Part shown: one piece after another, positions 1 to 9,400 of the stretch | How the letters are laid out: each line of letters begins with the position of its first letter | Position numbering within the stretch: position 1 is the stretch's first letter | Source of the DNA: Struthidea cinerea | Taxonomy: Eukaryota > Chordata > Aves > Passeriformes > Corcoracidae | Direction of reading: 5' to 3' | NCBI GenBank assembly: GCA_013397865.1 | Contig: VZTI01002070.1 | Coordinates: 817,254 to 881,253 of the forward strand | Length of the DNA: 64,000 nt | The notes under the pieces: generated by a model | The model's input: only the letters and a program-made list of their open reading frames with translations | Database searches by the model: none | What the model was told of the DNA's origin: nothing | Program-made: the position numbers and the translations under genes

Positions 1-650
1 GAAAAAGAGTATTTCCAAGTTGGTATTCACAGCAAATCAGCAAGAGAAAGAATTTGCTTTCAAGAAAGAATGAAGAAGACACCAGAACCAAAAGCTCTTA
101 TCACTCCTCATGGTGTAGGGTCTTATGGGGACTAAACTCTCTGATGGAGACATCTGTTTTATGTGCCCTGACGTGCAAGAAAAAGCAAAGACCAAAGGTT
201 ATCTCTGTGAGCTGTCTTTCTTCATAAAGGGATTAGCATTGCTGGGCATAACATTTCACAGAAAGGGAAAGGAGATGCAACAGGTTAAGTTTAAATTATA
301 CAATTGAATCCAACACCTAAACTGACAGTCAGTCGCCCTCTGTTTTGACTTCTTTATTTGAAAGCAAAGTACCCTCTGTGGTTTTGTAAAATAGAAAAAA
401 CAATATCTGCTAGTTCAAAAGCAGAGATCAGGCCTTCTGGGTCTATCCTTATTGTTGCAAGTGGGACATGATTTAGAAAACGTGCTCCAAATAGAAGTTG
501 GAAAAAAAATGTTTTGAATCAGAATGTCCCAAAGTGCTTTTTGAGTTAATTACACAGTGCCAGAGGCACTTTGCTGACAAGTCTTCAATAAAAATCATAA
601 AAAAATGAGTATATTGGATTTTCAAAAGCACATTCTATCTAAAGCAGCTA
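1..650. other. AT-rich noncoding sequence, no gene seen
   Basis: No recognisable coding exon, RNA gene or repeat family was seen. The only open frame is about 60 codons, which is a chance length. The sequence could be intergenic, or intron or 3' flank of the minus-strand gene that starts in the CpG island near 5.7 kb. Confidence 0.5.
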
Positions 651-725
651 TTCAGTTGCCTGCAGTTTTCCATAGAGCTGTGCTGAGTGTCCATGATTTC
701 AGCTGGAGTGGCCTTTTGGTGCCAA

Positions 726-735
726 TCTGACACCA
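726..735 (-). other. tRNA-Leu-type primer-binding-site remnant
   Basis: The minus-strand TGGTGTCAGA matches the first ten bases of a primer-binding site complementary to the tRNA-Leu 3' end. The following bases diverge. It sits immediately after the U5-like end of the LTR fragment. Confidence 0.4.
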
Positions 736-970
736 GAAAAACAGAGACACACAAAGAGAAACTGGGAGAGCAACAGAGTAGAGATTTAATGATGGTTTAA
801 GGAAGAGCAATCCTGGAGGGAATCTTTGGCTGGTGTTAGCTGCCACAACTCCTCCTGGCAGTTCTACAACTGCTTTTATCGGTCGGGGATCTACTTCCCT
901 GATCCTTTCAGATATCCAGACTCCCTGGCTTAATATCAAATTCCTCTTCCCAAAGTATGTTAGCCACTAT
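736..970 (-). mobile_element. Decayed ERVL-like LTR fragment
   Basis: On the minus strand the sequence has LTR-like organisation. There is a GATAAAAG TATA-like box, then about 100 bases on an ATTAAA polyadenylation-like signal, then a T-rich U5-like stretch. This ends directly at a TGGTGTCAGA motif at 726-735. That 10-mer equals the start of the tRNA-Leu primer-binding site used by ERV-L type retroviruses, and it sits where a primer-binding site should follow an LTR. The outer (5') LTR boundary was not found and is approximate; it could reach about 1015. No gag or pol remains. A 95-codon open frame across the region (652-939) is interpreted as LTR, not as a gene. Seen: motif order and spacing. 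Inferred: family assignment. Confidence 0.4.
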
Positions 971-1015
971 CCAATTACATGTTATCACAGTAGCATTATC
1001 AGCTGGCGTCTTTCT

Positions 1016-2479
1016 CTCTTTTGGTTTTTTTCTTTATTACTTTGATAAGAAATTCAAATAGTCACTTAAACACAGAGACCAAGATAGATTATATATGTAA
1101 ATAGTAGGGCTCTTGGTAGCCAAGTGAGATTTATTGTCCTCAAAATACTCTGTTCTCTTCAACTAACAGCAGATGGTGGGAAAGGACTGGTTTTCTCTCA
1201 GCATAACTGCAAAATACTATCAAAAAAGAAATAATTTGCTTTTTGTTTCAGTTATTATAATTGATTCAGTAGTTTGAAATAAGAAACTAGCTACCACTTT
1301 GAAATAAAAAGCTGGAAAGACTTCTAATTTTGTGGTATCTCTTTCAAGTTCTGCTGTATCTTTTGCATCTTGGCCATTGAAGACAAAATCTTCTCACACA
1401 AAAAAGACACTTTCTTCAGTGAAATTCCTGCTCTATTAAAATTGTTTAGTTTTGCCAGTGATTTAATTAATGTCAGGATTTGACCCATATCTCTCCTATT
1501 TATATGAGAAGGAAGAACTTTGCCTAAACAAGTGGGGCACTGGAATGTCTTCCATGTACTAAGGTCAATAGCCCATGTTTTGAAAGCACATCTTTAAAAC
1601 AATGAAGGTCATGGTTTTCACTTCATATTACAATTTGTTCTCAGATCTCGTCACATACAAACCTTTAGACCTTTAGCAACAAAGCGTTTGCTATCACCAC
1701 ATCAATACATGATTCTATGCCAAAAAGATCCCTCTTTATAGCATTGAGTTTTGGTGATGCAGAGAATTTATTACTACTCACAATCCACCTCTCTCTAAAA
1801 CCTTAATACACTTCCACCATCCACTGTTGCTTTGAAACACTGAAAATTATAATTATCCAATACATTCCAACATGTGCTTGCTACAGACTAAGCAAAAGCT
1901 TTTGGGTATAATTTTGTTATCTAGCGAGTTGCATTAACAGCACAAATAGCTTGAGGTGCTTATACCACAGCTGCACCTATGGAATATTTCATTAGAAAAG
2001 TGCAAGAGGGAAAAGCCACATTTACTTCAGCAAAATCCTACTACAGCTGCAAGCATACACTCAGTATTTATCAAGTATAGAGCTATTATGTGACTTCAAA
2101 GTCCATAAAATATGCTCCTTACAAGCAGCACTTGACAACTATTTATTTCCCTTCCAGACCTGGGATCTGCCACCACAGGTTCCTCCTAATGAGCTCCTAT
2201 TTGAAGGAACGTCAGTAAAAATACACGAACAACGAAATATATTTATCCATATAAATATGAAGAGGGGCTCAATTTGTATTTCAAGTAACTTCAGTACTGA
2301 ATACCAGCTGGGCTGACACTATGGCCTCTCCTCCTAATTCAGCACCTAGAGTAGACACCATCACACTCCACCAGGCTTCCAGCAGGTCCAGCGGGAGGAA
2401 GACAACACCCTCCCCTCCTCTGCCATACTGCTCTAACTTGTCAGTATGAGGGCAGAATCAGGCATTTTATCACTTTTCT
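1016..2479. other. AT-rich noncoding sequence, nothing recognised
   Basis: No open frame of useful length, repeat family or RNA gene was recognised. Scattered A/T runs only. Confidence 0.5.
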
Positions 2480-2700
2480 AAAAAACATCTTTTTTACTGT
2501 AAGGACAGCAAATTGGTGGAACAGGCTGCACAGAGAGATTGTGCAGTTTCTGTCTCTGGAGGTTTTCAAGACATGACTGGATAAAGCCCCAAGCAACCCC
2601 ACCTGACCTCAGAGCTCTCCCTGCTTCGGCTTGAGAATAGGTTAGATGCTGCCTGAGGTTCTTTCCACCCTGCATCATCCTACAATCATGGCTTAAGAAT
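2480..2700 (+). mobile_element. CR1 LINE, 3' untranslated end
   Basis: The plus strand follows the 3' end of avian CR1 retrotransposons in order: an 'actgtaagg' block, then 'ggtggaacaggctgcacagagag', a 'ggaggttttcaagac' block, 'ctggataaagcccc-agcaacc', and 'ggttagatg-ctgcctgaggttctttcca' close to the terminus. About 220 bases remain, so it is a typical 5'-truncated insertion with no coding capacity. It lies about 80 bases from an oppositely oriented CR1 (2781-3345), the two elements meeting tail to tail. The minus-strand open frame across it (2478-2717) is antisense CR1, not a gene. Confidence 0.85.
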
Positions 2701-2780
2701 GCATTTTTCTCTTTCATTCAGTCAACAAACTTCTGATGATCACCTTCTTTCTTCATTTCATTCTAGTTTTCTCCTTCCAA

Positions 2781-3345
2781 GATCACAGAATCATAGAATG
2801 CTGTCTGTTGGAAGTGACCTTAAAGATCATCTAGTTCCAACCTCACCTGCCATGGGCAGGGACACCTTTCACTAGAACAGTTTGCTCAGAGCCTCATCCA
2901 ACCTGGCCTTGAACACTTACAGGAACAGGGCACCCACAACTTCAGGCAAATGGTGCCAGCGCCTAAGCACCCTCACAGTAAAGAATTTCTTCCTAATATC
3001 TAATCTAAATCTACCCTTTACCAGTTTAAAGCCCCCACGTCCTGTCACTACATGCCCTCGTAAAAAGTCTTTCTCCATGTTTGTTGTAGGCTCCCTTTTA
3101 GGTACCGGAAGCCTGCAACTAGGTCACCCTGAAGCCTTCTCTTCTCCAGGCTGAACGATCCCAATCTCTTAGCCTTTTCTTCACAGGAGAGGTGCTCCAT
3201 CCCTCTGACCATCTTGGCAGCCTTCCTCTGGACTTGCTCCAACAGGTCCATGTCCTTTCCTGTATTGGGGACCCCAGAGTCGGATGGAGCACTGCAGGTG
3301 GGAGGCTCACAAGAGCGGATCTTAGATCTTCTCTCCCGCCTCTCT
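2781..3345 (-). mobile_element. CR1 LINE 3' part with ORF2 C-terminal remnant
   Basis: The plus strand begins with the reverse complement of the CR1 3' octamer repeats ('cacagaatcatagaat') and continues through the antisense 3' UTR ('ccaacctggccttgaacact', 'aagaatttcttcctaatatctaa'). Read on the minus strand, the far end encodes the familiar end of CR1 ORF2, including DMDLLEQVQRKAAKM, then GMEHLSCEEKAKRLGSFSLE and KRRLQGDLVAGFRYLKG. A frame of 115 codons (3395-3048) remains open over this part. The element is 5' truncated, lacks the endonuclease and reverse transcriptase domains and cannot move on its own. Homology fades between about 3325 and 3345; the exact 5' truncation point is uncertain. 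The relatively intact frame suggests a moderately young copy. Confidence 0.92.
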
Positions 3346-4140
3346 CCCTCTACTAGTGAATTCCTTTGGTAGCTTTCAGGCTGTTGCAGGGCCAACCTGG
3401 CCAGCCTATCACCACACCAACTTTTTCATTCAGAGCCATCCCCAGTGAATCACTCTGGTGTCCACATCTGTGCTCCCTAGACAGTTTGAGTCATGAACTG
3501 CTACAGATCCCAGGAAATTAAGAGCCATACTCTCACATAATTGACAATGCAAAAGAAGTAAGCCAGCTACACAGGCCACTGATGTGGCATCATGGACTAC
3601 AACCAACCAGCTACAGACTCCCATTTGGAAGCCACAAGTCTAGTTTACTGCTTGCCTTTTGCAGCACAGGTTTGAAAGAGACAAAGCTCTAAGCAGCACA
3701 AAGATGAGCAGTGAAAATGGCACTGGAACTACTTCTTCCTTGCCTTCAAACAAGCACAGAGCACTCAATTCAGATTACGACCTTATTTTGCTGCCTCAAG
3801 GACTAGAAAGTCTTAAAAAATCTAAATCTGAAGAAAACTGACAGCCTGCAGTAAGAAGAGCTTCTCTCTTCCTCTTACAGGAGACCCAACACAAGGTATC
3901 TTTTCGTATTTGTAATTGTGTTGCAACACAAAACACTGAAGTAAGAAATGCTAATAATGCTGGGTGATGTCTGCAATTGATATAAACCAGCAACTTCATA
4001 GTCACAAGATGATTCCTTTCTGTAAAGCTGACCAACACTACAACAAATGATTTTAGCATAGTTTTAATAGAAGAGAAATAGTAATTAAACAGCTGTTTTC
4101 CCAGGAAGGAAACTAGCTTGTATGGCCAAAAGAAACCTAT
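3346..4140. other. Noncoding; possible 3' flank or UTR of the minus-strand gene
   Basis: No repeat or exon was recognised. If the candidate exon at 4278-4141 is a terminal exon, its 3' UTR would extend into this block on the minus strand. An ATTAAA (minus) occurs near 4064 and could act as a polyadenylation signal. An open minus frame of 87 codons (4059-3796) has no recognisable features. Confidence 0.3.
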
Positions 4141-4278
4141 TCAAATTATTAGTTGTGTGACAATCAGATCTTTTTCTGCACTGAGCTTCAGCATGCTAGG
4201 CTGTTGGTCTGGCCTTCTCAAACACTCCTTCCCAGGCATCCAATAGCACTTTGCTCTTACTAAATGCAGTACTGAAAC
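4141..4278 (-). CDS. Possible downstream exon of the CpG-island gene (hypothetical)
   Basis: On the minus strand a strong splice-acceptor-like tract (pyrimidine run of about 20 bases ending in CTGGCAG) finishes at 4279. Exon sequence would start at 4278. Joined in phase 0 to the candidate first exon (5758-5663), it stays open for 45 codons to a TGA at 4143-4141, giving a hypothetical 77-residue product. In the alternative frame, with two leading bases, it is open for 27 codons to a TAG at 4198-4196; that would need another exon in between. Neither peptide matches a protein family I know. The acceptor is seen; the exon is inferred. It may be a chance acceptor inside an intron. Confidence 0.2.
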   Translation of the reverse strand, partial: VSVLHLVRAKCYWMPGKECLRRPDQQPSMLKLSAEKDLIVTQLII

Positions 4279-4411
4279 CTGCCAGAAAAAGAGAGAAAGA
4301 GACTGTTCATAAAGTACCAACTGTGTGCTCCTTACAAACTGGCAGAACTGACTCCACTTGCATTCTTAGATTAAAATCATTAACAGTGAAAAAGTGTACG
4401 CAGTTGGGCGC

Positions 4412-4432
4412 TATTAAACTGAACGTTTAATA
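4412..4432. repeat. Short perfect inverted repeat
   Basis: Two 8-base arms, TATTAAAC and GTTTAATA, flank a 5-base loop. It lies in the AT-rich block left of the CpG island. No function can be assigned. Confidence 0.4.
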
Positions 4433-5656
4433 ATGTCAATGGAGAATTTCTACGAAGACAAGGAATGAGACAGGTTTTTTAACCTGACTTTGAATATTAA
4501 CAGCAAATTCCATGTGGTAAAAAAAAGCAGCATAAAATGCTAATTAAATTCTCTGTTCAATTCTATAACATTTCTTCTGAATTAGATCCTATGTGTTTAC
4601 CATTAATTATGTTCCATGGAAGTTTTCAAAAAAGTATTTTTCATAATATTCTTGAATGTCTGCTGGTTAAATGTTAACAACAAAAACTAACACGCATCAA
4701 GCCTATTCATTTGCTTTTAAAATGAATAAACAGGCACTCCACTGTTGATTACCACATTCCTGTATCACTGGAAGGCTGCCAGCTCCAGTACGTATATAAC
4801 GTTAGTATTTGTTTTTCTGCTGAGTGGCAGTCCTCTGCGGTAATTATCATCTTGCACCTAAAGTAAATATTATTCTCTCGCTGCAAGTAGAAATAAAGGA
4901 TTGACTCTTCCTGTATTTTTACTGTTTGCCATCCAGTCTGTCCTGTCGGTATGCTACGTACCCATTAAACGTAATTCCTTGAGCCCTCGTTACTGGGGCC
5001 ATCTCTTTTGTCTGTAACCAGTGAATTACGAGGATTAGTTCCTCCTCAGAAGATCACCGGCGCAGAAACTCCATGGGCCGTAACCGAGCAACTCGTCTCC
5101 GAAAAACTACCGGGAGTACGAGCTCCGAAGCCGGCGCCTGGGAGTGCCGCGGGGCTCCGGGGCAGCGCCCCCCACGCGCGGGGCTTCACCCCGAAACACG
5201 TGCGTGGGATGCAAAGGCTGCAGCGACACCGCCTCCAGCCCAAACTGCCCTGAATCGGCGGCACGCCGGGACAAGAGGGGGACAATGCGCCCATTGATCC
5301 GGCTGAACCGGCGCTCCCGGGTGCGTCCCCGCCAGCGGGCAGCCCCTGCCCGGACCCGCTCCTTGGCGGTGCTCGGCGCGGCCCTTCCGCCACGACAGCC
5401 CCGAGAGCTCTGCTCCAGAACCGCGATGAAGGCGGTCACCGACACAACCCTTGGCTTTGCCCGTCAAGTTAGTTTTTCTGGGACGTACGCGCCCGCACAG
5501 GGTGGGCACGCTACAACTCGGGCAAACTCCGCAGCAGGTGCCGGGAAGACCCGGCGAACGCTCCGCAGCATCTCCATACCCCCGCTGCACCCCAAACAGC
5601 CGTCCTCCGGCAGGCTGCCCCCGCGGCCGCCCCGGGCCAGACCCCGTCCCCAGCGC

Positions 5657-5666
5657 ACTCACCAGG
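5657..5666 (-). other. Splice donor (CCTG|GTGAGT)
   Basis: The minus-strand sequence CCTGGTGAGT closely fits the vertebrate donor consensus and ends the candidate first exon exactly on a codon boundary. It is the signal that fixes the exon end. Confidence 0.55.
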
Positions 5667-5758
5667 ATGCCCATCACGTCCGCCCACAGCTGGGCGAACA
5701 CCTCCGACGTGCCGCTCTCCGCCGGGGCGGCGGGGCCATCCGCCCGCTCCCCCTCCAT
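5663..5758 (-). CDS. Candidate first coding exon, gene not recognised
   Basis: Reading leftwards on the minus strand, an ATG at 5758-5756 lies in good initiation context (G at -3 and G at +4). It is followed by 32 uninterrupted codons, then CCTG|GTGAGT, a near-consensus splice donor with the GT at 5662-5661. The exon therefore ends in phase 0. The encoded start is acidic and alanine/glycine-rich (MEGERADGPAAPAESG), followed by a probable amphipathic helix, TSEVFAQLWADVMGIL. There is no signal peptide or obvious domain. The upstream part of the open frame, to 5782, lacks an ATG and is taken as 5' UTR. The position in the middle of a CpG island supports it. The next exon is either the weak candidate at 4278 or lies outside the window. 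I do not recognise the protein. Alternative: a chance frame in GC-rich DNA, but ATG context plus donor plus island together make an exon more likely than not. Confidence 0.55.
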
Positions 5759-5809
5759 GCCCCGGCCCGGCCGTCGGATCAACGCCGGCTCCCTGCCGCC
5801 GCAGCGGCC

Positions 5810-5810
5810 N
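5810..5810. other. Ambiguous base (N) in the assembly
   Basis: A single N interrupts the GC-rich island immediately before the tandem decamers. It marks an unresolved position, and repeat copy number next to it may also be unreliable. Confidence 0.95.
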
Positions 5811-5860
5811 GGGAGTCCCTGGGCCGTACTGGGCTGAACTGGGCCGTACCGGGAGGTGCC
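5811..5860. repeat. Degenerate 10-bp tandem repeat in the CpG island
   Basis: Five consecutive decamers all start with GGG; the central three are GGGCCGTACT, GGGCTGAACT and GGGCCGTACC, which differ at only a few positions. They lie just upstream of the candidate first exon on the minus strand, within the expected 5' UTR or core promoter. Confidence 0.7.
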
Positions 5861-5872
5861 GCAGCGGAGGAG

Positions 5873-5905
5873 CCGGTGCCGGTGCCGGTGCCGGTGCCGG
5901 TGCCG
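5873..5905. repeat. Hexanucleotide microsatellite (GGTGCC)n
   Basis: About five and a half perfect copies of a GGTGCC hexamer. If transcribed from the minus strand it would lie in the 5' UTR or promoter of the candidate gene. Perfect copies suggest length polymorphism. Confidence 0.9.
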
Positions 5906-6400
5906 AGGGCGCGGCTCTGCGGGGAGGAGCCGCTAGAGAGAGGCAGAGAGCCGCGGGACGGCCCCGCCGCCGCCGCCCCTCAAACTTTCGACCCAGCGAC
6001 AGGGCGGCTAGCGGTGCCACTGCGGCCCGAAGCCCCTCCTTCCCCGCCCGCCCGTGGGCTCGCCCGGCGCATGTGGCCGCCCCAGGGCGGCAACAAAGGG
6101 CCCCAGCGCCGCCCCGGCGGCTTCACGCACCCCAAAAGTCAGGAGCCGGTATCGGGACACCCGTGGTCGCTGGCGTAGCGCTTGTTGCTGCTGTCCCCGT
6201 TACCCCCCATGCCAGTGCCTCGCCTGACGGCCGGGACCTCCGTCGGCCAAGTCAACAGCGCTTTCTGAACACCGGGGAAAGCCTCTGGGAAGAGGTGTCA
6301 GCCGCACGCGTTACACAGCGGCAGGGGAAGGGGCACCCTGTTAGTTCAGGTTTAGAGCTGGGGTACCGGACCGCATCGTTCTCCTGAGGAGAGGTGCTCT

Positions 6401-9400
6401 GTCACCTATCGCCCTTGGGGAGGGACTGTGGGAACGCTGCCTCTCCTAGTTTGTACCTTATGCTACCTGGTACCACCCCCAGTCCCCATTATAGTCAAAT
6501 TAAATAATTACTAACTACGGACAGCAGCAGCGATGCTCCTGTATTATACCTGGGAAACTGGTAAGCGCTCATTCACGCACACACAATTGTTGGCGAAGGC
6601 ACATTAAATAACAGTGGCCAAACCCCACTGCCCATGGATGGAATGAGTGGAAGAGGTCAGCAGAAGAATAACCCGAAGGCCTATCCACCATCTCACATCT
6701 CACTCCAAGCTTCTGCTGTGACCAGCAGCAAGGAAATCCTTTACTCTTAGTGCTCATTCCTAAGTTTTGAAATGTTTAGATGCTTCTTGAAAAGCTACTG
6801 TTTCAAGCTGCCATTTATTGGAAGCACCTGTCTGCACGGGGTGGTAGGGAAAGTGATGTATCTAATGGATATGCAGCTGTCACACACTGGCCAAGCACTT
6901 TGAGACCTCACACAGTTGAGCAGTCAGTAGATCCTCCAACATCCCTCCAGCCCTGCTTGCTGCCAGCCTGTATGTTACATGCCGTGCACCACCCAAACAC
7001 AACTCAGAGCCTGCCTTAGAACCTGCGCTCCCCTCCAGGCTCTCTGTTCAGCCCTAGGGTCTCCTGGCACCAGGCTCCCCCTTAGTCCACTCGTCAGCTC
7101 TCCAGCTGACAAGGCTCACACTGAGGGCACAGCACCGGTGGCCTGGGAGGGCTGGAGCAACAAATGATACCATTTGCTGTCAGGGCTAAAAATAGTATCT
7201 GGAGAAGGAATAAAGGAGAAGTGGGGTTATTGCACTCATCTTCTCTCAATGTTCTCAGCAATGCTCTTTTTCTGTCCTCAAAGCTAAGATTGTGTATTTT
7301 ACTTTGTAGACTAGCACTGGAGAGAAAAGCTGGTCGAAACACTTCCTTTCTCATCAACTGCTACACAAAGAAAGGGACAAGACTTTTCTAAGCACTGTGT
7401 TACTGCAGCTTTTGCTGGAGTCGTCAATGGCACACGCAGAACAGAGAAAAGGAGGGAGGAAGCAAAGGCAGAAAAACTAAAAGAGAATTATGCTGTGAGA
7501 AAGTGGTAGAGAAACCACTGATGATGTAAAAATAGGCACAATTTTACTGACCCTCCTTTAGGATGCACATGTAGGATACACCCTGTGTAATGCATCTTAC
7601 TGACTAGTAATGAGAAATAATGAAATGCCCAAATCAGGTATAAAATCTCTTCTAATTGACCTTTAAATTGTACACAACTATAAGTCTATGAAGTATGAGA
7701 CTAAAGGCATGTCTGTAGTCTCTCGGTACTCTGAGATAGCTTGGATAACTCAAAACTGGTTTAATTAGTCAGGGGTAATTTACTGACTGACCCTCTGAAA
7801 TTCACATTGAACCACTTACAGTAGTAGTGTCAATCTACTTTAAAATATCTGAACAAGGCACACTTGATCTCAGGATTTAAGTATTCTGGGCTGCTCATAC
7901 ACACTATCTTCTGTACGTTGTCTTTTTTATACATGGTGGCATATTAAGAAAAAAAACAAAAAAACCCAACAACTCTGCAGCACAAAGCCTAAACCCCCTT
8001 GCTGTTGTGTCATGGGCGGCAACAGATTAAGATCAAATAGGTGCAAGGGGCAGTACTCCCACTTGTCTGGCCCCTCCCTGCCGACCGAGGTCATTGCTGT
8101 GATGACTACACCACTTACAGAATAGCAGGTCCTGAAAGCCACACTTTTCAGCCTAGCAATACAGGTACCAGAAACTAGACCATAAATTGTGGTGGTCCCA
8201 GAGTTGCTTCCTGAGCCATTATGTCATCCCTTTTGTGGAGGCAGCAGCTTTCATCAGAGGAGCATGATGCATGGTTGTGGCCGTCTTCCCCTCAGCCAGT
8301 TGACTTTAATTTATCTGAGACACAGAGCCTTTGATTTCAAGAAAGTGAGATAAGGAAAGAAAGACCTTGCGAAATCACGTGACACCAGGAGCAGTTGCTT
8401 TAAAAACCAAATGGACATGAGAGAATCAAAACAAATCCATGACAGTTTACAATAGCTACCCCCTTCTGTGGTCTTGCAACTATAGCATTGATGCATTTTC
8501 AGACATTCACAACGTGCCATTTTCGCAAGACATTCAATGAATATGACATGCTAAAATAATTCCCTGCTCTTCCCTCAAGTAGAGCCACCCTCTCCTTCTA
8601 GATAGGACGGGGTTCCTCTATTTTAATGAAGCCAATGTCTTGCAGAAATAAATCCCAGGAGTATTTTACAAAAACCAGCTGCAACAGAAGTATGGGAGTT
8701 TTAGAACAAGCAGAAACTCAGATCTTACAAGGGTTTGGAAGCCCAGCTCTGAGTGCAGTATTTGGTTTGTGTTACAACTGCTACTAAAAAATTACAAGTT
8801 ATTTGAAATTTGGCATGTTAGAATACAATTTTTGTTTGCAGTTTTATCTGTAGTTGCCTAGACAATAACTCAAGCATCTACAAAAGACTGCTCTCTAAAA
8901 GCACCTTGTGCTGGACCTCTCTACAGCTATTGAAGAAATAAATCTGGTGAATTTTCTGAGATTTTTGTGACATTTCACAGGAGCTCTGACCAGGTGCATA
9001 ACATTCAGAAAACTTGGAAAACAGTCATTGTGAACCTTCAGGGCAGCACTAGGCAGCAGGGCAGCAATCCTGATACGATTCCCCAGTGTGTTGCAGTGTG
9101 GCTACAAAGCTCCCCGTGGTTGTTCTACAAACCTCTGAAGAGGAGGTGGAAGCAATTGATGCATGTGGTCAACCTAGTCTTGCCAAGTTATGGAGGATGC
9201 ACTGTGCATATCTTCCCATCACACCATCAGCTACACGTGGGTGTAAAGTTGAGCTCCCCACATATACAAGCCAGGCAGGATTAACCAACTAGGAGAGCAC
9301 TTGCCTGTATTCAAGAGAAATGGACTTTCTTCTACAGGTCAGAGCAGGATCCTAGCTCCAGGTTAAGGCGGCCATAGAGAAGCTCATCTTTCTCCTTTCT

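Larger units (their letters stand above)
5050..6400. promoter_or_regulatory. CpG island promoter
   Basis: Base composition changes sharply from AT-rich flanks to very GC-rich sequence with dense CpG, many GC-box-like runs and almost no TATA-like motifs. This is the usual appearance of a vertebrate housekeeping-type promoter. A first-exon candidate reading leftwards (5758-5663) places the likely transcription start(s) on the minus strand to its right, roughly 5,780-6,050. The island continues several hundred bases further right, so a divergent plus-strand transcript is possible, but no convincing plus-strand first exon with a strong donor was found. The long plus-strand open frame across it (5144-6178, 344 codons, crossing the ambiguous base) is arginine-, proline- and alanine-rich and matches what GC-rich DNA gives by chance. 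Confidence 0.88.

Noticed and set aside
1705..1720. 'Catgattctatg' word resembling a CR1 terminal octamer
   Set aside because: No CR1 sequence lies on either side; a single octamer is expected by chance.
3048..3395. 115-codon minus-strand frame that looks like a real gene
   Set aside because: It is the C-terminal end of CR1 ORF2, annotated as part of the transposon.
5144..6178. 344-codon plus-strand open frame, longest in the window
   Set aside because: It runs through the CpG island and an ambiguous base, is dominated by Arg, Pro, Ala and Gly, and has overlapping open frames on the opposite strand. This is expected where stop codons are rare because of high GC.
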